A DNA stretch of 64,000 nt from Stutzerimonas kunmingensis (GTDB taxonomy: Bacteria > Pseudomonadota > Gammaproteobacteria > Pseudomonadales > Pseudomonadaceae), in contig NZ_CP090366.1 in NCBI RefSeq assembly GCF_021432085.1, positions 620,001 through 684,000 of the forward strand. The letters run 5' to 3'. This document shows, one piece after another, positions 27,792 through 36,745 of this stretch. The notes under the pieces were generated by a model, which worked only from the letters and a program-made list of their open reading frames with translations, made no database searches and was not told the DNA's origin. Position 1 is the first letter of the stretch, and each line of letters starts with the position of its first letter. Made by a program: the position numbers and the translations under genes.

Positions 27792-28973
27792 ATGGCTTGG
27801 AATGAGCCGGGTGGCAACTCGAACAACCAGGATCCCTGGGGCAGTGGTGGCGGTGGCCGTCGCGGTGGTGGCGGTGGCGACCAGAAAGGCCCGCCGGATC
27901 TCGATGAGGCTTTCCGCAAGCTGCAGGACAGCCTGAACGGCATGTTCGGTGGCAAGAAGCGTGGCGGCGGCAGCAATTTCGGTGGCAGCGGCAAGCGCGG
28001 CGGCTTCGGTCTGGTTTGGATTGCCCTGGTCGTGCTGCTGGCTGTCTGGCTGTTCAATGCGATCTATATCGTCGACGAGCAGGAGCAGGCCGTCGTGCTG
28101 CGCTTCGGCAAGTATCACGAGACGGTCGGGCCGGGCCTGAACATCTACTTCCCGCCGATCGATCGCAAGTTCCAGGAAAACGTCACCCGCGAGCGTTCTT
28201 ACAGCAAGCAGGGGCAGATGCTCACCGAGGATGAGAACATCATCGAGGTGCCGCTCACCGTTCAGTACAAGATCAGCAATCTTCAGGCGTTCGTGCTCAA
28301 TGTCGATCAGCCTGAAGTAAGCCTGCAACATGCGACCGACAGCGCCGTGCGGCATGTGGTGGGTTCGACCGCCATGGATCAGGTGCTGACTGAAGGTCGT
28401 GAAGTGATGGCTGGCGAGGTCAAGGAGCGCTTGCAGCGTTTCCTTGACAATTACGCCACAGGTATCGTCGTCACCCAGGTCAACCTGCAGAGCGCAGCTG
28501 CGCCGCGTGAGGTGCAGGAAGCGTTCGATGACGTGATTCGCGCGCGTGAAGACGAGCAGCGTGAAAAGAACCAGGCCGAGTCGTACGCCAATGGCGTGAT
28601 TCCCGAAGCCCGCGGTCAGGCCCAGCGCATGCTGGAAGAAGCCAGTGGTTACCGCGACGCGGTGATTTCCCGCGCTCAGGGTGAGGCGGATCGCTTCAGC
28701 AAGCTGGTCGCCGAATATCGCAAGGCGCCGGAAGTGACGCGCGAGCGCCTGTATCTGGAAACCATGCAGGAAGTCATGAGCAATACCAGCAAGGTCATGG
28801 TGAGTGGTGACAGCGGGCAGAACCTGCTCTATCTGCCGCTGGACAAGATGATCAACAGTCGTGGTGCGAGCACGCCGGCTCCGGCCGGAGTTGCGTCGGG
28901 CGCGGCTACCCAGGGCACACGTCTGCCGCTGGAGCTGGATCCGCGTGAAGTTCGTACGAGGGAGAGCCGCTGA
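27792..28973 (+). CDS. hflK: Membrane protease regulator HflK (SPFH)
   Basis: The 393-residue protein has a Gly/Asn-rich N-terminal segment (about 1-70), one membrane helix (about 75-95), then an SPFH/band-7 domain (VDEQEQAVVLRFGKY, GPGLNIYFPPIDRKF) and a long helical region (about 245-330). With HflC it forms the cage around FtsH that limits its access to substrates. The start MAWNEPGG at 27792 has GGAG upstream. Its stop overlaps the hflC start (TGATG), so the two subunits are coupled. Confidence 0.95.
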   Translation: MAWNEPGGNSNNQDPWGSGGGGRRGGGGGDQKGPPDLDEAFRKLQDSLNGMFGGKKRGGGSNFGGSGKRGGFGLVWIALVVLLAVWLFNAIYIVDEQEQAVVLRFGKYHETVGPGLNIYFPPIDRKFQENVTRERSYSKQGQMLTEDENIIEVPLTVQYKISNLQAFVLNVDQPEVSLQHATDSAVRHVVGSTAMDQVLTEGREVMAGEVKERLQRFLDNYATGIVVTQVNLQSAAAPREVQEAFDDVIRAREDEQREKNQAESYANGVIPEARGQAQRMLEEASGYRDAVISRAQGEADRFSKLVAEYRKAPEVTRERLYLETMQEVMSNTSKVMVSGDSGQNLLYLPLDKMINSRGASTPAPAGVASGAATQGTRLPLELDPREVRTRESR

Positions 28974-29839
28974 TGAGCAATAAATCCCTTACCGCCCTGA
29001 TCGTGGGCGTTGTGGCGGCAATCGTTCTGTGGAACAGCTTCTACATCGTCTCGCAGACCGAGCGTGCAGTCCTGCTGCGCTTCGGCCGCATCGTCGAGCC
29101 TGATGTGAAGCCTGGCCTGCACATGAAGATTCCGTACGTGAACTCGGTGCGCAAATTCGATGCGCGACTGCTGACACTGGATACTACGACTTCCCGTTTC
29201 CTGACCCTGGAAAAGAAAGCGCTGATGGTCGACTCCTACGCCAAGTGGCGTGTGGATGATGCCGAGCGCTTCTACACCGCGACCTCGGGGATGAAGCAGA
29301 TTGCCGATGAGCGCCTGGCTCGCCGTCTGGAGGCGGCGTTGCGTGACCAGTTCGGTAAGCGCACGTTGCACGAGTCCGTGTCCGGTCAGCGTGACGAGCT
29401 GATGGCTCAGGTCACAACCAGTCTGAACCGCGCCGCTCAACAGGAGCTGGGCATCGAAGTGGTCGATGTGCGCGTCAAGGGCATTGATCTGCCGCGGGAA
29501 GTCAATCGCAGCGTGTTCGAGCGGATGAGCTCTGAGCGTGAGCGTGAGGCTCGTGAGCATCGCGCCAAAGGTAAAGAGCTAGCCGAAGGTATCCGTGCCG
29601 ACGCCGATCGTCAGCGCCGTGTCCTGCTGGCCGAGGCGTTCCGCGAGGCTGAGGAGCTGCGCGGTGATGGCGATGCTCAGGCTGCTGCCATCTATGCCGC
29701 GGCGTATGGTCAGGATCAGGAGTTCTATGCTTTCCATCGCAGTCTGCAGGCTTATCGCGAGAGCTTCTCCAGCAAGGAAGACGTCTTGGTGCTCGATCCG
29801 AAGAGCGATTTCTTCCGTTATCTGGAAAAGAGCAACTAG
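28973..29839 (+). CDS. hflC: Membrane protease regulator HflC (SPFH)
   Basis: The 288-residue partner of HflK has a short cytoplasmic N-terminus, one membrane helix (about 6-24), an SPFH domain (VSQTERAVLLRFGRIV, PGLHMKIPYVNSVRKFDAR) and the helical tail with many Glu/Arg/Ala residues (about 185-235). ATG overlaps the hflK TGA. An intrinsic terminator follows about 80 bases after the stop and closes the hfq-hflXKC unit. Confidence 0.95.
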   Translation: MSNKSLTALIVGVVAAIVLWNSFYIVSQTERAVLLRFGRIVEPDVKPGLHMKIPYVNSVRKFDARLLTLDTTTSRFLTLEKKALMVDSYAKWRVDDAERFYTATSGMKQIADERLARRLEAALRDQFGKRTLHESVSGQRDELMAQVTTSLNRAAQQELGIEVVDVRVKGIDLPREVNRSVFERMSSEREREAREHRAKGKELAEGIRADADRQRRVLLAEAFREAEELRGDGDAQAAAIYAAAYGQDQEFYAFHRSLQAYRESFSSKEDVLVLDPKSDFFRYLEKSN

Positions 29840-29920
29840 TTGATGGCGAGATGAAGGTTCCCCGGCGGCACGGCCGTGCCGTCGGGTGACCGTTAGAGAA
29901 AAGATTGCTATGATCCGCCA

Positions 29921-29943
29921 GCCGGGAAAATCCCGGCTTTTTT
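29921..29943 (+). terminator. Intrinsic terminator after hflC
   Basis: GCCGGGA (29921-29927) pairs with TCCCGGC (29931-29937) around AAA, followed by six T residues. A promoter-like TATGAT at 29909-29914 sits immediately before it. Confidence 0.85.
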
Positions 29944-30119
29944 GCGTCTGTGCCCTTGAGGTCGCAGGCTATCCCAGGCATGCAGCGGTCATGCCGATCC
30001 CTTCACAGGGCATGGCTCGGATGCCATGGTTCGAATACAACTGCACGCGACCGAAGGCCGGCTAAGGCTGCTGCCGCGGTTTTCGTCTGGGCTTACCGGA
30101 ACGAGAGGTGATTTCGCGA

Positions 30120-31307
30120 ATGGCAACGGTAGACCGCTGGCTTTTGCCAGATGGCATCGAAGAGGTGCTGCCGCCGGAGGCGGCGCGTATCGAAACGGCG
30201 CGTCGGCGCGTGCTGGACCTGTTCCAGTGCTGGGGCTACGAGCTGGTCATCACCCCGCACGTGGAGTTTCTCGAGTCGTTGCTCACCGGTTCCGGGCAGG
30301 ATCTGGATCTGCGTACGTTCAAGGTCATCGACCCGCTTTCCGGTCGCCAGATGGGGCTGCGGGCTGATATCACGCCACAAGTGGCCCGGGTCGACGCGCA
30401 TACCCTGCGTCGCGAAGGTCCCAGTCGCCTGTGCTATGCCGGTAGTGTGTTGCATGCCAAGCCGCAGGCGCTTTCCACCTCGCGCAGCCCTATCCAGTTG
30501 GGGGCTGAGCTGTATGGTGATGCGTCTGCTGCCAGTGATATCGAGGTCATCAGTCTGATGCTGGAAATGCTCGAGCTTGCCGAGGTGCCGGATGTGCATA
30601 TGGATCTCGGGCATGTGGGCATCTATCGCGGTCTGGCCAAGGCTGCCGGGCTGAGCGGCGAAGCCGAGCAGCGGTTGTTCGATGCGCTGCAGCGCAAGGC
30701 GATGGACGAGATTGCCGAGCAGACTGCTGCGCTCGATCCTGCATTGACCGGCATGCTGCGCGCGCTGGCGCGGCTGTGCGGCGGACGGGAAGTGCTCGAT
30801 CAGGCGCGTATGGCGCTGGCGGCTGCGCCCGCCGAGGTGCGGGCCGCGCTGGAAACGCTGACGGCCATTGCCGATCAGCTGGCAGCGCGTTATCCGGATG
30901 TGCCGCTGTATTTCGATTTGGGCGAGTTGCGTGGCTATCACTACCATACTGGAGTGGTGTTCGCGGTGTTCGTACCCGGCGTCGGTCAGTCGATCGCGCA
31001 GGGTGGTCGTTATGACGACATTGGTGCCGACTTCGGTCGCGCACGCCCGGCGACGGGTTTCTCCACCGACCTGAAGACGCTGGTCAGTCTGGGCAGTGCT
31101 GATCTTTCCGCGCCTGTGTCGGGCGTTTGGGCGCCGCAAGACGGTGAACCGGGTCTGTGGGATGCGGTCCGTCAGCTGCGGCGTCAGGGTGAGCGCGTGG
31201 TGCAAGCCCTTGATGGGCAGTCGCGAGCCGATGCTGCGCAGCTCGGCTGCGACCGGCAATTGCAATTGAAGGATGGTGTTTGGACGGTGGCTTCGCTGGC
31301 GTCCTGA
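30120..31307 (+). CDS. hisZ: ATP phosphoribosyltransferase regulatory subunit
   Basis: The 395-residue protein resembles histidyl-tRNA synthetase but regulates the short form of HisG in the first step of histidine synthesis. It has the class II synthetase core ([53 protein letters not shown]) and lacks an anticodon-binding domain of normal type. I choose ATG 30120; GTG 30108 is in frame as well, with GAGAGG before it. It precedes purA by 87 bases. The DUF2065 gene that I recall between hflC and hisZ in PAO1 is not detectable here. Confidence 0.93.
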   Translation: MATVDRWLLPDGIEEVLPPEAARIETARRRVLDLFQCWGYELVITPHVEFLESLLTGSGQDLDLRTFKVIDPLSGRQMGLRADITPQVARVDAHTLRREGPSRLCYAGSVLHAKPQALSTSRSPIQLGAELYGDASAASDIEVISLMLEMLELAEVPDVHMDLGHVGIYRGLAKAAGLSGEAEQRLFDALQRKAMDEIAEQTAALDPALTGMLRALARLCGGREVLDQARMALAAAPAEVRAALETLTAIADQLAARYPDVPLYFDLGELRGYHYHTGVVFAVFVPGVGQSIAQGGRYDDIGADFGRARPATGFSTDLKTLVSLGSADLSAPVSGVWAPQDGEPGLWDAVRQLRRQGERVVQALDGQSRADAAQLGCDRQLQLKDGVWTVASLAS

Positions 31308-32690
<1,383 letters not shown>

Positions 32691-32709
32691 TCTAGGCTGC
32701 AGGTACAAA

Positions 32710-32736
32710 AAGACCGCCTTCGGGCGGTCTTCTTTT
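32710..32736 (+). terminator. Intrinsic terminator after purA
   Basis: AAGACCGCC (32710-32718) pairs with GGCGGTCTT (32723-32731) around a stable TTCG tetraloop, followed by CTTTTG. Confidence 0.9.
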
Positions 32737-32791
32737 GTCTGGCGTGGCCGGCTATCGAAAGGGGTAGTTCAATCAGTTGCTCGCCGAAACG

Positions 32792-32819
32792 AAAAAACCG
32801 AGCCAAGGCTCGGTTTTTT
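32792..32819. terminator. Bidirectional terminator after the tRNA-Leu pair
   Basis: AAAAAACCGAGCC (32792-32804) and GGCTCGGTTTTTT (32807-32819) form a 13-bp stem including the A/T arms. On the minus strand it lies 10 bases beyond the tRNA 3' end, so it terminates the tRNA-Leu transcript; on the plus strand it is a second stop after purA. Confidence 0.88.
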
Positions 32820-32828
32820 CTTGAAGAG

Positions 32829-32915
32829 TGGTGCCCAGGAGAAGACTCGAACTTCCACGGTGTTGCCACCGCTAGGACCTGAACCTAGTGCGTCTACCAA
32901 TTCCGCCACCTGGGC
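32829..32915 (-). tRNA. tRNA-Leu (anticodon CAG), copy 2
   Basis: The 87-base minus-strand sequence folds into a type II tRNA with a 7-bp acceptor stem (GCCCAGG with CCTGGGC), a long variable arm (GCGGTGGCAACACCGT), anticodon loop TTCAGGT giving CAG, the T-arm GTTCGAGTC and an encoded CCA. It is identical to the copy at 33031-33117 and would be the promoter-distal member. It decodes CUG leucine codons, which dominate in GC-rich genomes. Confidence 0.97.
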
Positions 32916-33030
32916 ACATTGCGATGATTGCTCACCGGCTTTTTGCCATTTCACCGATCAGATCGGCCGAAGTCGGCTTCTTCGTCTTGCATGAGACTCG
33001 CCATGTCGCAGCGGGTTTCATTTGAATAAG

Positions 33031-33117
33031 TGGTGCCCAGGAGAAGACTCGAACTTCCACGGTGTTGCCACCGCTAGGACCTGAACCTAGTGCGTCTACC
33101 AATTCCGCCACCTGGGC
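33031..33117 (-). tRNA. tRNA-Leu (anticodon CAG), copy 1
   Basis: This is identical over all 87 bases to the copy at 32829-32915: type II cloverleaf, CAG anticodon, encoded CCA. The two are separated by 115 bases without other recognisable genes and share a downstream terminator. A promoter-like element lies directly upstream at 33128-33155. Confidence 0.97.
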
Positions 33118-33127
33118 ACTAGAAACG

Positions 33128-33155
33128 ATGATACTAAGCCGTTTCCGTGTTACAA
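33128..33155 (-). promoter_or_regulatory. Probable sigma-70 promoter of the tRNA-Leu pair
   Basis: On the minus strand TTGTAA (33150-33155) and TATCAT (33128-33133) are spaced 16 bases apart. The start point would be about five bases before the mature tRNA 5' end. Confidence 0.5.
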
Positions 33156-33321
33156 CGTCTGCCAGACATTGTGGGCGCGAACTATACGGCTGAGGTTTGG
33201 CCTTGTAAACCCCTGATGGCGAAAAATAATTCGCGTGAAAGCTGCCGTCCGGGAGCGATTCGCGCTTCAATAGAAGAAGGGCGTTCTGGCCCTATAAATG
33301 AATGAAAGGTGACATCTCTTA

Positions 33322-35826
33322 ATGGCCGATTGGCAATCCCTCGATCCCGAGGCCGCTCGTGAAGCGGAAAAGTACGACAACCCCATTCCCAGTCGCGAGC
33401 TGATTCTCCAGCATCTCGGTGAGCGCGGCTCCCCGGCGGCCCGCGAAGAGCTGGTTGAAGAGTTCGGACTGGTGTCCGAAGAAGATATCGAAGCGCTGCG
33501 TCGCCGCCTGCGAGCGATGGAGCGCGATGGTCAGCTAATCTACACCCGGCGCGGCACCTATGCCCCGGTGGACAAGCTGGACCTGGTCTGCGGTCGCGTC
33601 AGTGGGCACCGCGACGGCTTCGGCTTTCTCATCCCGGATGACGGCAGCGATGACCTGTTTCTCAGCCCCGCGCAGATGCGCCTGGTGTTCGACGGCGACC
33701 GCTGTCTGGCGCGCGTTGCCGGGCTTGATCGGCGTGGGCGTCGTGAGGGCGCGATCGTTGAAGTGATCAGTCGGGCTCACGAAAGCATCGTTGGTCGCTA
33801 CCACATTGAGAGCGACGTCGGTTTTGTCATTCCTGACAACCCGAAAATCCAGCAGGAAGTGCTGGTGACGCCGGGCCGCGCGCTCGACGCCAAACCGGGG
33901 CAGTTTGTCGAGGTCAAGATCACTCACTGGCCGACCCAGCGCTTCCAGCCGCAGGGCGACATCGTCGAAGTGATCGGCAACTACATGGCGCCGGGCATGG
34001 AAATCGACGTGGCGCTACGCAGCTTCGATATCCCGCATGTCTGGCCGGAAGCGGTGCTGAAGGAAGCGTCCCGGCTGAAGCCCGAGGTCGAGGAAAAGGA
34101 CAAGCACAAGCGCGTCGATCTGCGGCATCTACCGTTCGTGACCATCGATGGTGAGGACGCGCGCGACTTCGACGATGCGGTCTATTGCGAGAAGCCTGGC
34201 GGCTGGAAGCTCCTGACAGGAGGTTTCCGCCTGTATGTCGCCATTGCCGACGTGTCGCACTACGTCAAGGTCGACTCGGCGCTCGATAAGGAGGCCGTGG
34301 TTCGCGGCAACTCGGTGTACTTCCCTGAGCGGGTGGTGCCGATGCTGCCTGAGCAGCTTTCCAACGGGCTCTGTTCGCTGAATCCGCAGGTCGATCGCCT
34401 GGCCATGGTCTGCGAGATCACGCTGAGCAAGTCGGGAAAGATGACCGACTACCAGTTCTACGAGGCGGTGATTCATTCCCATGCGCGACTGACCTACAAC
34501 AAGGTCAGCGCGATGCTGGAGCAGCCCAAGTCAGCCGAAGGCAAGCGGCTGAGCGGGGAGTACGCCGAAGTGTTGCCGCATCTCAAACAGCTCTATTCGC
34601 TCTACAAGGTGCTGCTCAAGGCGCGTCATACCCGCGGCGCGATCGATTTCGAGACCCAGGAAACGCGTATCGTCTTCGGTGCCGACCGCAAGATCGCCGA
34701 GATCAAGCCGACCGAGCGCAACGATGCGCACAAGCTGATCGAGGAGTGCATGCTCTGCGCCAACGTCGCCACGGCGGCATTCCTGCAGAAGCATGAGATC
34801 CCAGCGCTTTATCGTGTCCACGATGCGCCGCCGCTGGAGCGTCAGGAAAAGCTGCGCGCCTTTCTCGGTGAACTGGGTCTCTCGTTGCACAAGGGCAAGG
34901 AAGGTCCGACGCCGAAGGATTACCAGGCGCTGCTGGAGCAGATTCAGGGGCGCCCGGATTTCCATGTGATCCAGACGGTCATGCTGCGCTCGCTGAGTCA
35001 GGCCGTATACAGCGCCGAGAACAATGGTCACTTTGGCCTGAACTACGAGGCTTACGCCCACTTCACTTCGCCAATCAGGCGTTACCCCGATCTGCTAGTG
35101 CACCGCGCCATTCGCAGTGTCATCCGCTCCCGTCGAGACACGCCTCATGTGCGCCGCGAAGGCGCCACCAGCATGCCCAAGGCGCGAATCTATCCGTACG
35201 ACGAGGCCGCGCTGGAGCAGCTGGGCGAGCAATGCTCGATGACAGAGCGACGCGCCGACGAAGCTACCCGCGACGTCACTAACTGGCTCAAGTGCGAGTT
35301 CATGAAGGATCGTGTCGGCGAGGCCTTCCCTGGCGTGATTACTGCGGTGACTGGTTTCGGCCTGTTCGTCGAGCTGACCGACATCTACGTAGAAGGGCTG
35401 GTGCATGTCACTGCCATGCCGGGCGACTACTACCACTTCGATCCGTTGCACCACCGGTTGTCCGGTGAGCGCAGTGGGCGCAGTTTCCGTCTCGGTGACA
35501 GCGTCGAGGTGCGCGTCATGCGCGTCGATCTGGATGAGCGCAAGATCGATTTCGAGCTGATCGGTGGTGGTACCAAGTCTGCTCCGGGGCAGCGTGACGG
35601 TGCGAGCCGTGGACGCGAGCCGGGCAATGCCGATGTGCGCAAGAGTCGAGAGCTGAAGAAGGCATTGCTCGCCGAGGCGAAGGGCGGCAGGAAGGGCAAG
35701 AGCGAGAAGGCTGCGGGCGGGAGCAAGTCGCGATCAGGCTCGACCAAGCCGAAATCTGCAGCCAAGTCAGGTGACAAACCCACCGGCTCGAGTGGCGGTG
35801 CCAGAAAGCGCAAGGCCAAGTCATGA
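33322..35826 (+). CDS. rnr: Ribonuclease R
   Basis: The 834-residue 3'-5' exoribonuclease degrades structured RNA and, with tmRNA, aberrant mRNAs. It has an N-terminal winged-helix region, two cold-shock domains (RRGTYAPVDKLDLVCGRVSGH), the RNB catalytic domain (TIDGEDARDFDDAVYCEK carries the metal-binding aspartates; YAHFTSPIRRYPDLLVHRAI closes it), an S1 domain (about 650-735) and a Lys/Ser/Gly-rich tail after residue 760. AAGGTGA precedes the ATG. It overlaps rlmB by four bases, forming the usual rnr-rlmB pair. Confidence 0.97.
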   Translation: MADWQSLDPEAAREAEKYDNPIPSRELILQHLGERGSPAAREELVEEFGLVSEEDIEALRRRLRAMERDGQLIYTRRGTYAPVDKLDLVCGRVSGHRDGFGFLIPDDGSDDLFLSPAQMRLVFDGDRCLARVAGLDRRGRREGAIVEVISRAHESIVGRYHIESDVGFVIPDNPKIQQEVLVTPGRALDAKPGQFVEVKITHWPTQRFQPQGDIVEVIGNYMAPGMEIDVALRSFDIPHVWPEAVLKEASRLKPEVEEKDKHKRVDLRHLPFVTIDGEDARDFDDAVYCEKPGGWKLLTGGFRLYVAIADVSHYVKVDSALDKEAVVRGNSVYFPERVVPMLPEQLSNGLCSLNPQVDRLAMVCEITLSKSGKMTDYQFYEAVIHSHARLTYNKVSAMLEQPKSAEGKRLSGEYAEVLPHLKQLYSLYKVLLKARHTRGAIDFETQETRIVFGADRKIAEIKPTERNDAHKLIEECMLCANVATAAFLQKHEIPALYRVHDAPPLERQEKLRAFLGELGLSLHKGKEGPTPKDYQALLEQIQGRPDFHVIQTVMLRSLSQAVYSAENNGHFGLNYEAYAHFTSPIRRYPDLLVHRAIRSVIRSRRDTPHVRREGATSMPKARIYPYDEAALEQLGEQCSMTERRADEATRDVTNWLKCEFMKDRVGEAFPGVITAVTGFGLFVELTDIYVEGLVHVTAMPGDYYHFDPLHHRLSGERSGRSFRLGDSVEVRVMRVDLDERKIDFELIGGGTKSAPGQRDGASRGREPGNADVRKSRELKKALLAEAKGGRKGKSEKAAGGSKSRSGSTKPKSAAKSGDKPTGSSGGARKRKAKS

Positions 35827-36578
35827 GTCAGGTGGAAAAGATCTACGGCCTGCACGCTGTCGAGGCATTGCTGCGCCATCATCCCAAGCGCGTCAAGCAG
35901 GTATGGCTGGCAGAGGGGCGCGGCGATCCGCGCGCCCAGATGGTGATCGAGCTGGCTGCTCAGGCACGTGTGAGTGTCGGGCAGTGTGAGCGGCGGGAGA
36001 TGGATGCCTGGGTCGAAGGCGTGCATCAGGGTGTGGTCGCCGAGGTGAGCCCCAGCCAGGTATGGGGTGAGGCCATGCTCGAGGAGTTGCTTGATCGCGC
36101 CGATGGCCCGCCGCTGCTATTGGTGCTGGATGGTGTGACGGATCCGCACAACCTCGGTGCCTGTCTGCGCACCGCGGACGCGGCCGGTGCGCTCGCCGTG
36201 ATCGTGCCGAAGGACAAATCGGCCACTCTCAATGCCACCGTGCGCAAGGTTGCCTGCGGTGCGGCGGAAGTGATTCCGCTGGTCGCCGTGACCAACCTTG
36301 CGCGTACGCTGGAGAAGCTGCAGCAGCGTGGATTATGGGTCGTGGGGACGGCGGGCGAAGCCGAGCAATCACTCTACGATCAGGATCTCACCGGGCCCAT
36401 CGTGCTTATCATGGGTGCCGAGGGTCGCGGTATGCGGCGCCTGACGCGTGAACACTGTGATTATCTGGTACGCCTGCCCATGGCCGGCAGCGTCAGCAGT
36501 CTGAACGTTTCTGTGGCGACCGGCGTATGCCTGTTCGAGGCGCTGCGTCAGCGCAAGAGCGCCAAGGTCGCTGGCTGA
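35823..36578 (+). CDS. rlmB: 23S rRNA Gm2251 2'-O-methyltransferase
   Basis: The 251-residue SPOUT enzyme methylates the ribose of G2251 in the peptidyl-transferase loop. An N-terminal substrate-binding domain (GLHAVEALLRHHPKRVKQVW) is followed by the knotted SAM domain with DPHNLGACLRTADAAG, IMGAEGRGMRRL and LPMAGSVSSLNVSVATG. ATG overlaps the rnr TGA. It is the last gene before a 167-base region with a perfect inverted repeat. Confidence 0.97.
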   Translation: MSQVEKIYGLHAVEALLRHHPKRVKQVWLAEGRGDPRAQMVIELAAQARVSVGQCERREMDAWVEGVHQGVVAEVSPSQVWGEAMLEELLDRADGPPLLLVLDGVTDPHNLGACLRTADAAGALAVIVPKDKSATLNATVRKVACGAAEVIPLVAVTNLARTLEKLQQRGLWVVGTAGEAEQSLYDQDLTGPIVLIMGAEGRGMRRLTREHCDYLVRLPMAGSVSSLNVSVATGVCLFEALRQRKSAKVAG

Positions 36579-36600
36579 ACGCCTGACCTGCTGATCTGAA

Positions 36601-36629
36601 ACCGATTGACCTTTTTGTGGTCAATCGGT
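36601..36629. repeat. Perfect 11-bp inverted repeat downstream of rlmB
   Basis: ACCGATTGACC (36601-36611) and GGTCAATCGGT (36619-36629) are exact reverse complements separated by TTTTTGT. The T-run lies in the loop, not after the stem, so it is not a standard intrinsic terminator on the plus strand. It could be an mRNA 3' end, or a protein-binding operator for the kinase gene starting 117 bases downstream. Confidence 0.75.
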
Positions 36630-36745
36630 GTCCAGGCCCGTCCGCGGATAGCGGCTTCTCGTCATATTTTGCTTGAGGGCTCCGGGTGCTGCCGGAGCCT
36701 TGCTGGGTTAGTTACGCGGCGTCAGGCTCGTACCATGGAGGTTGT

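Noticed and set aside
30026..30367. A 113-codon plus-strand frame between hflC and hisZ
   Set aside because: It overlaps hisZ in another frame, lacks a ribosome site and is Arg/Gly-rich; it does not resemble the DUF2065 protein I expected there.
32769..33270. Two short minus-strand frames that both contain AQVAELVDALGSGPSGG
   Set aside because: They are translations of the two tRNA-Leu genes, a common false gene call.
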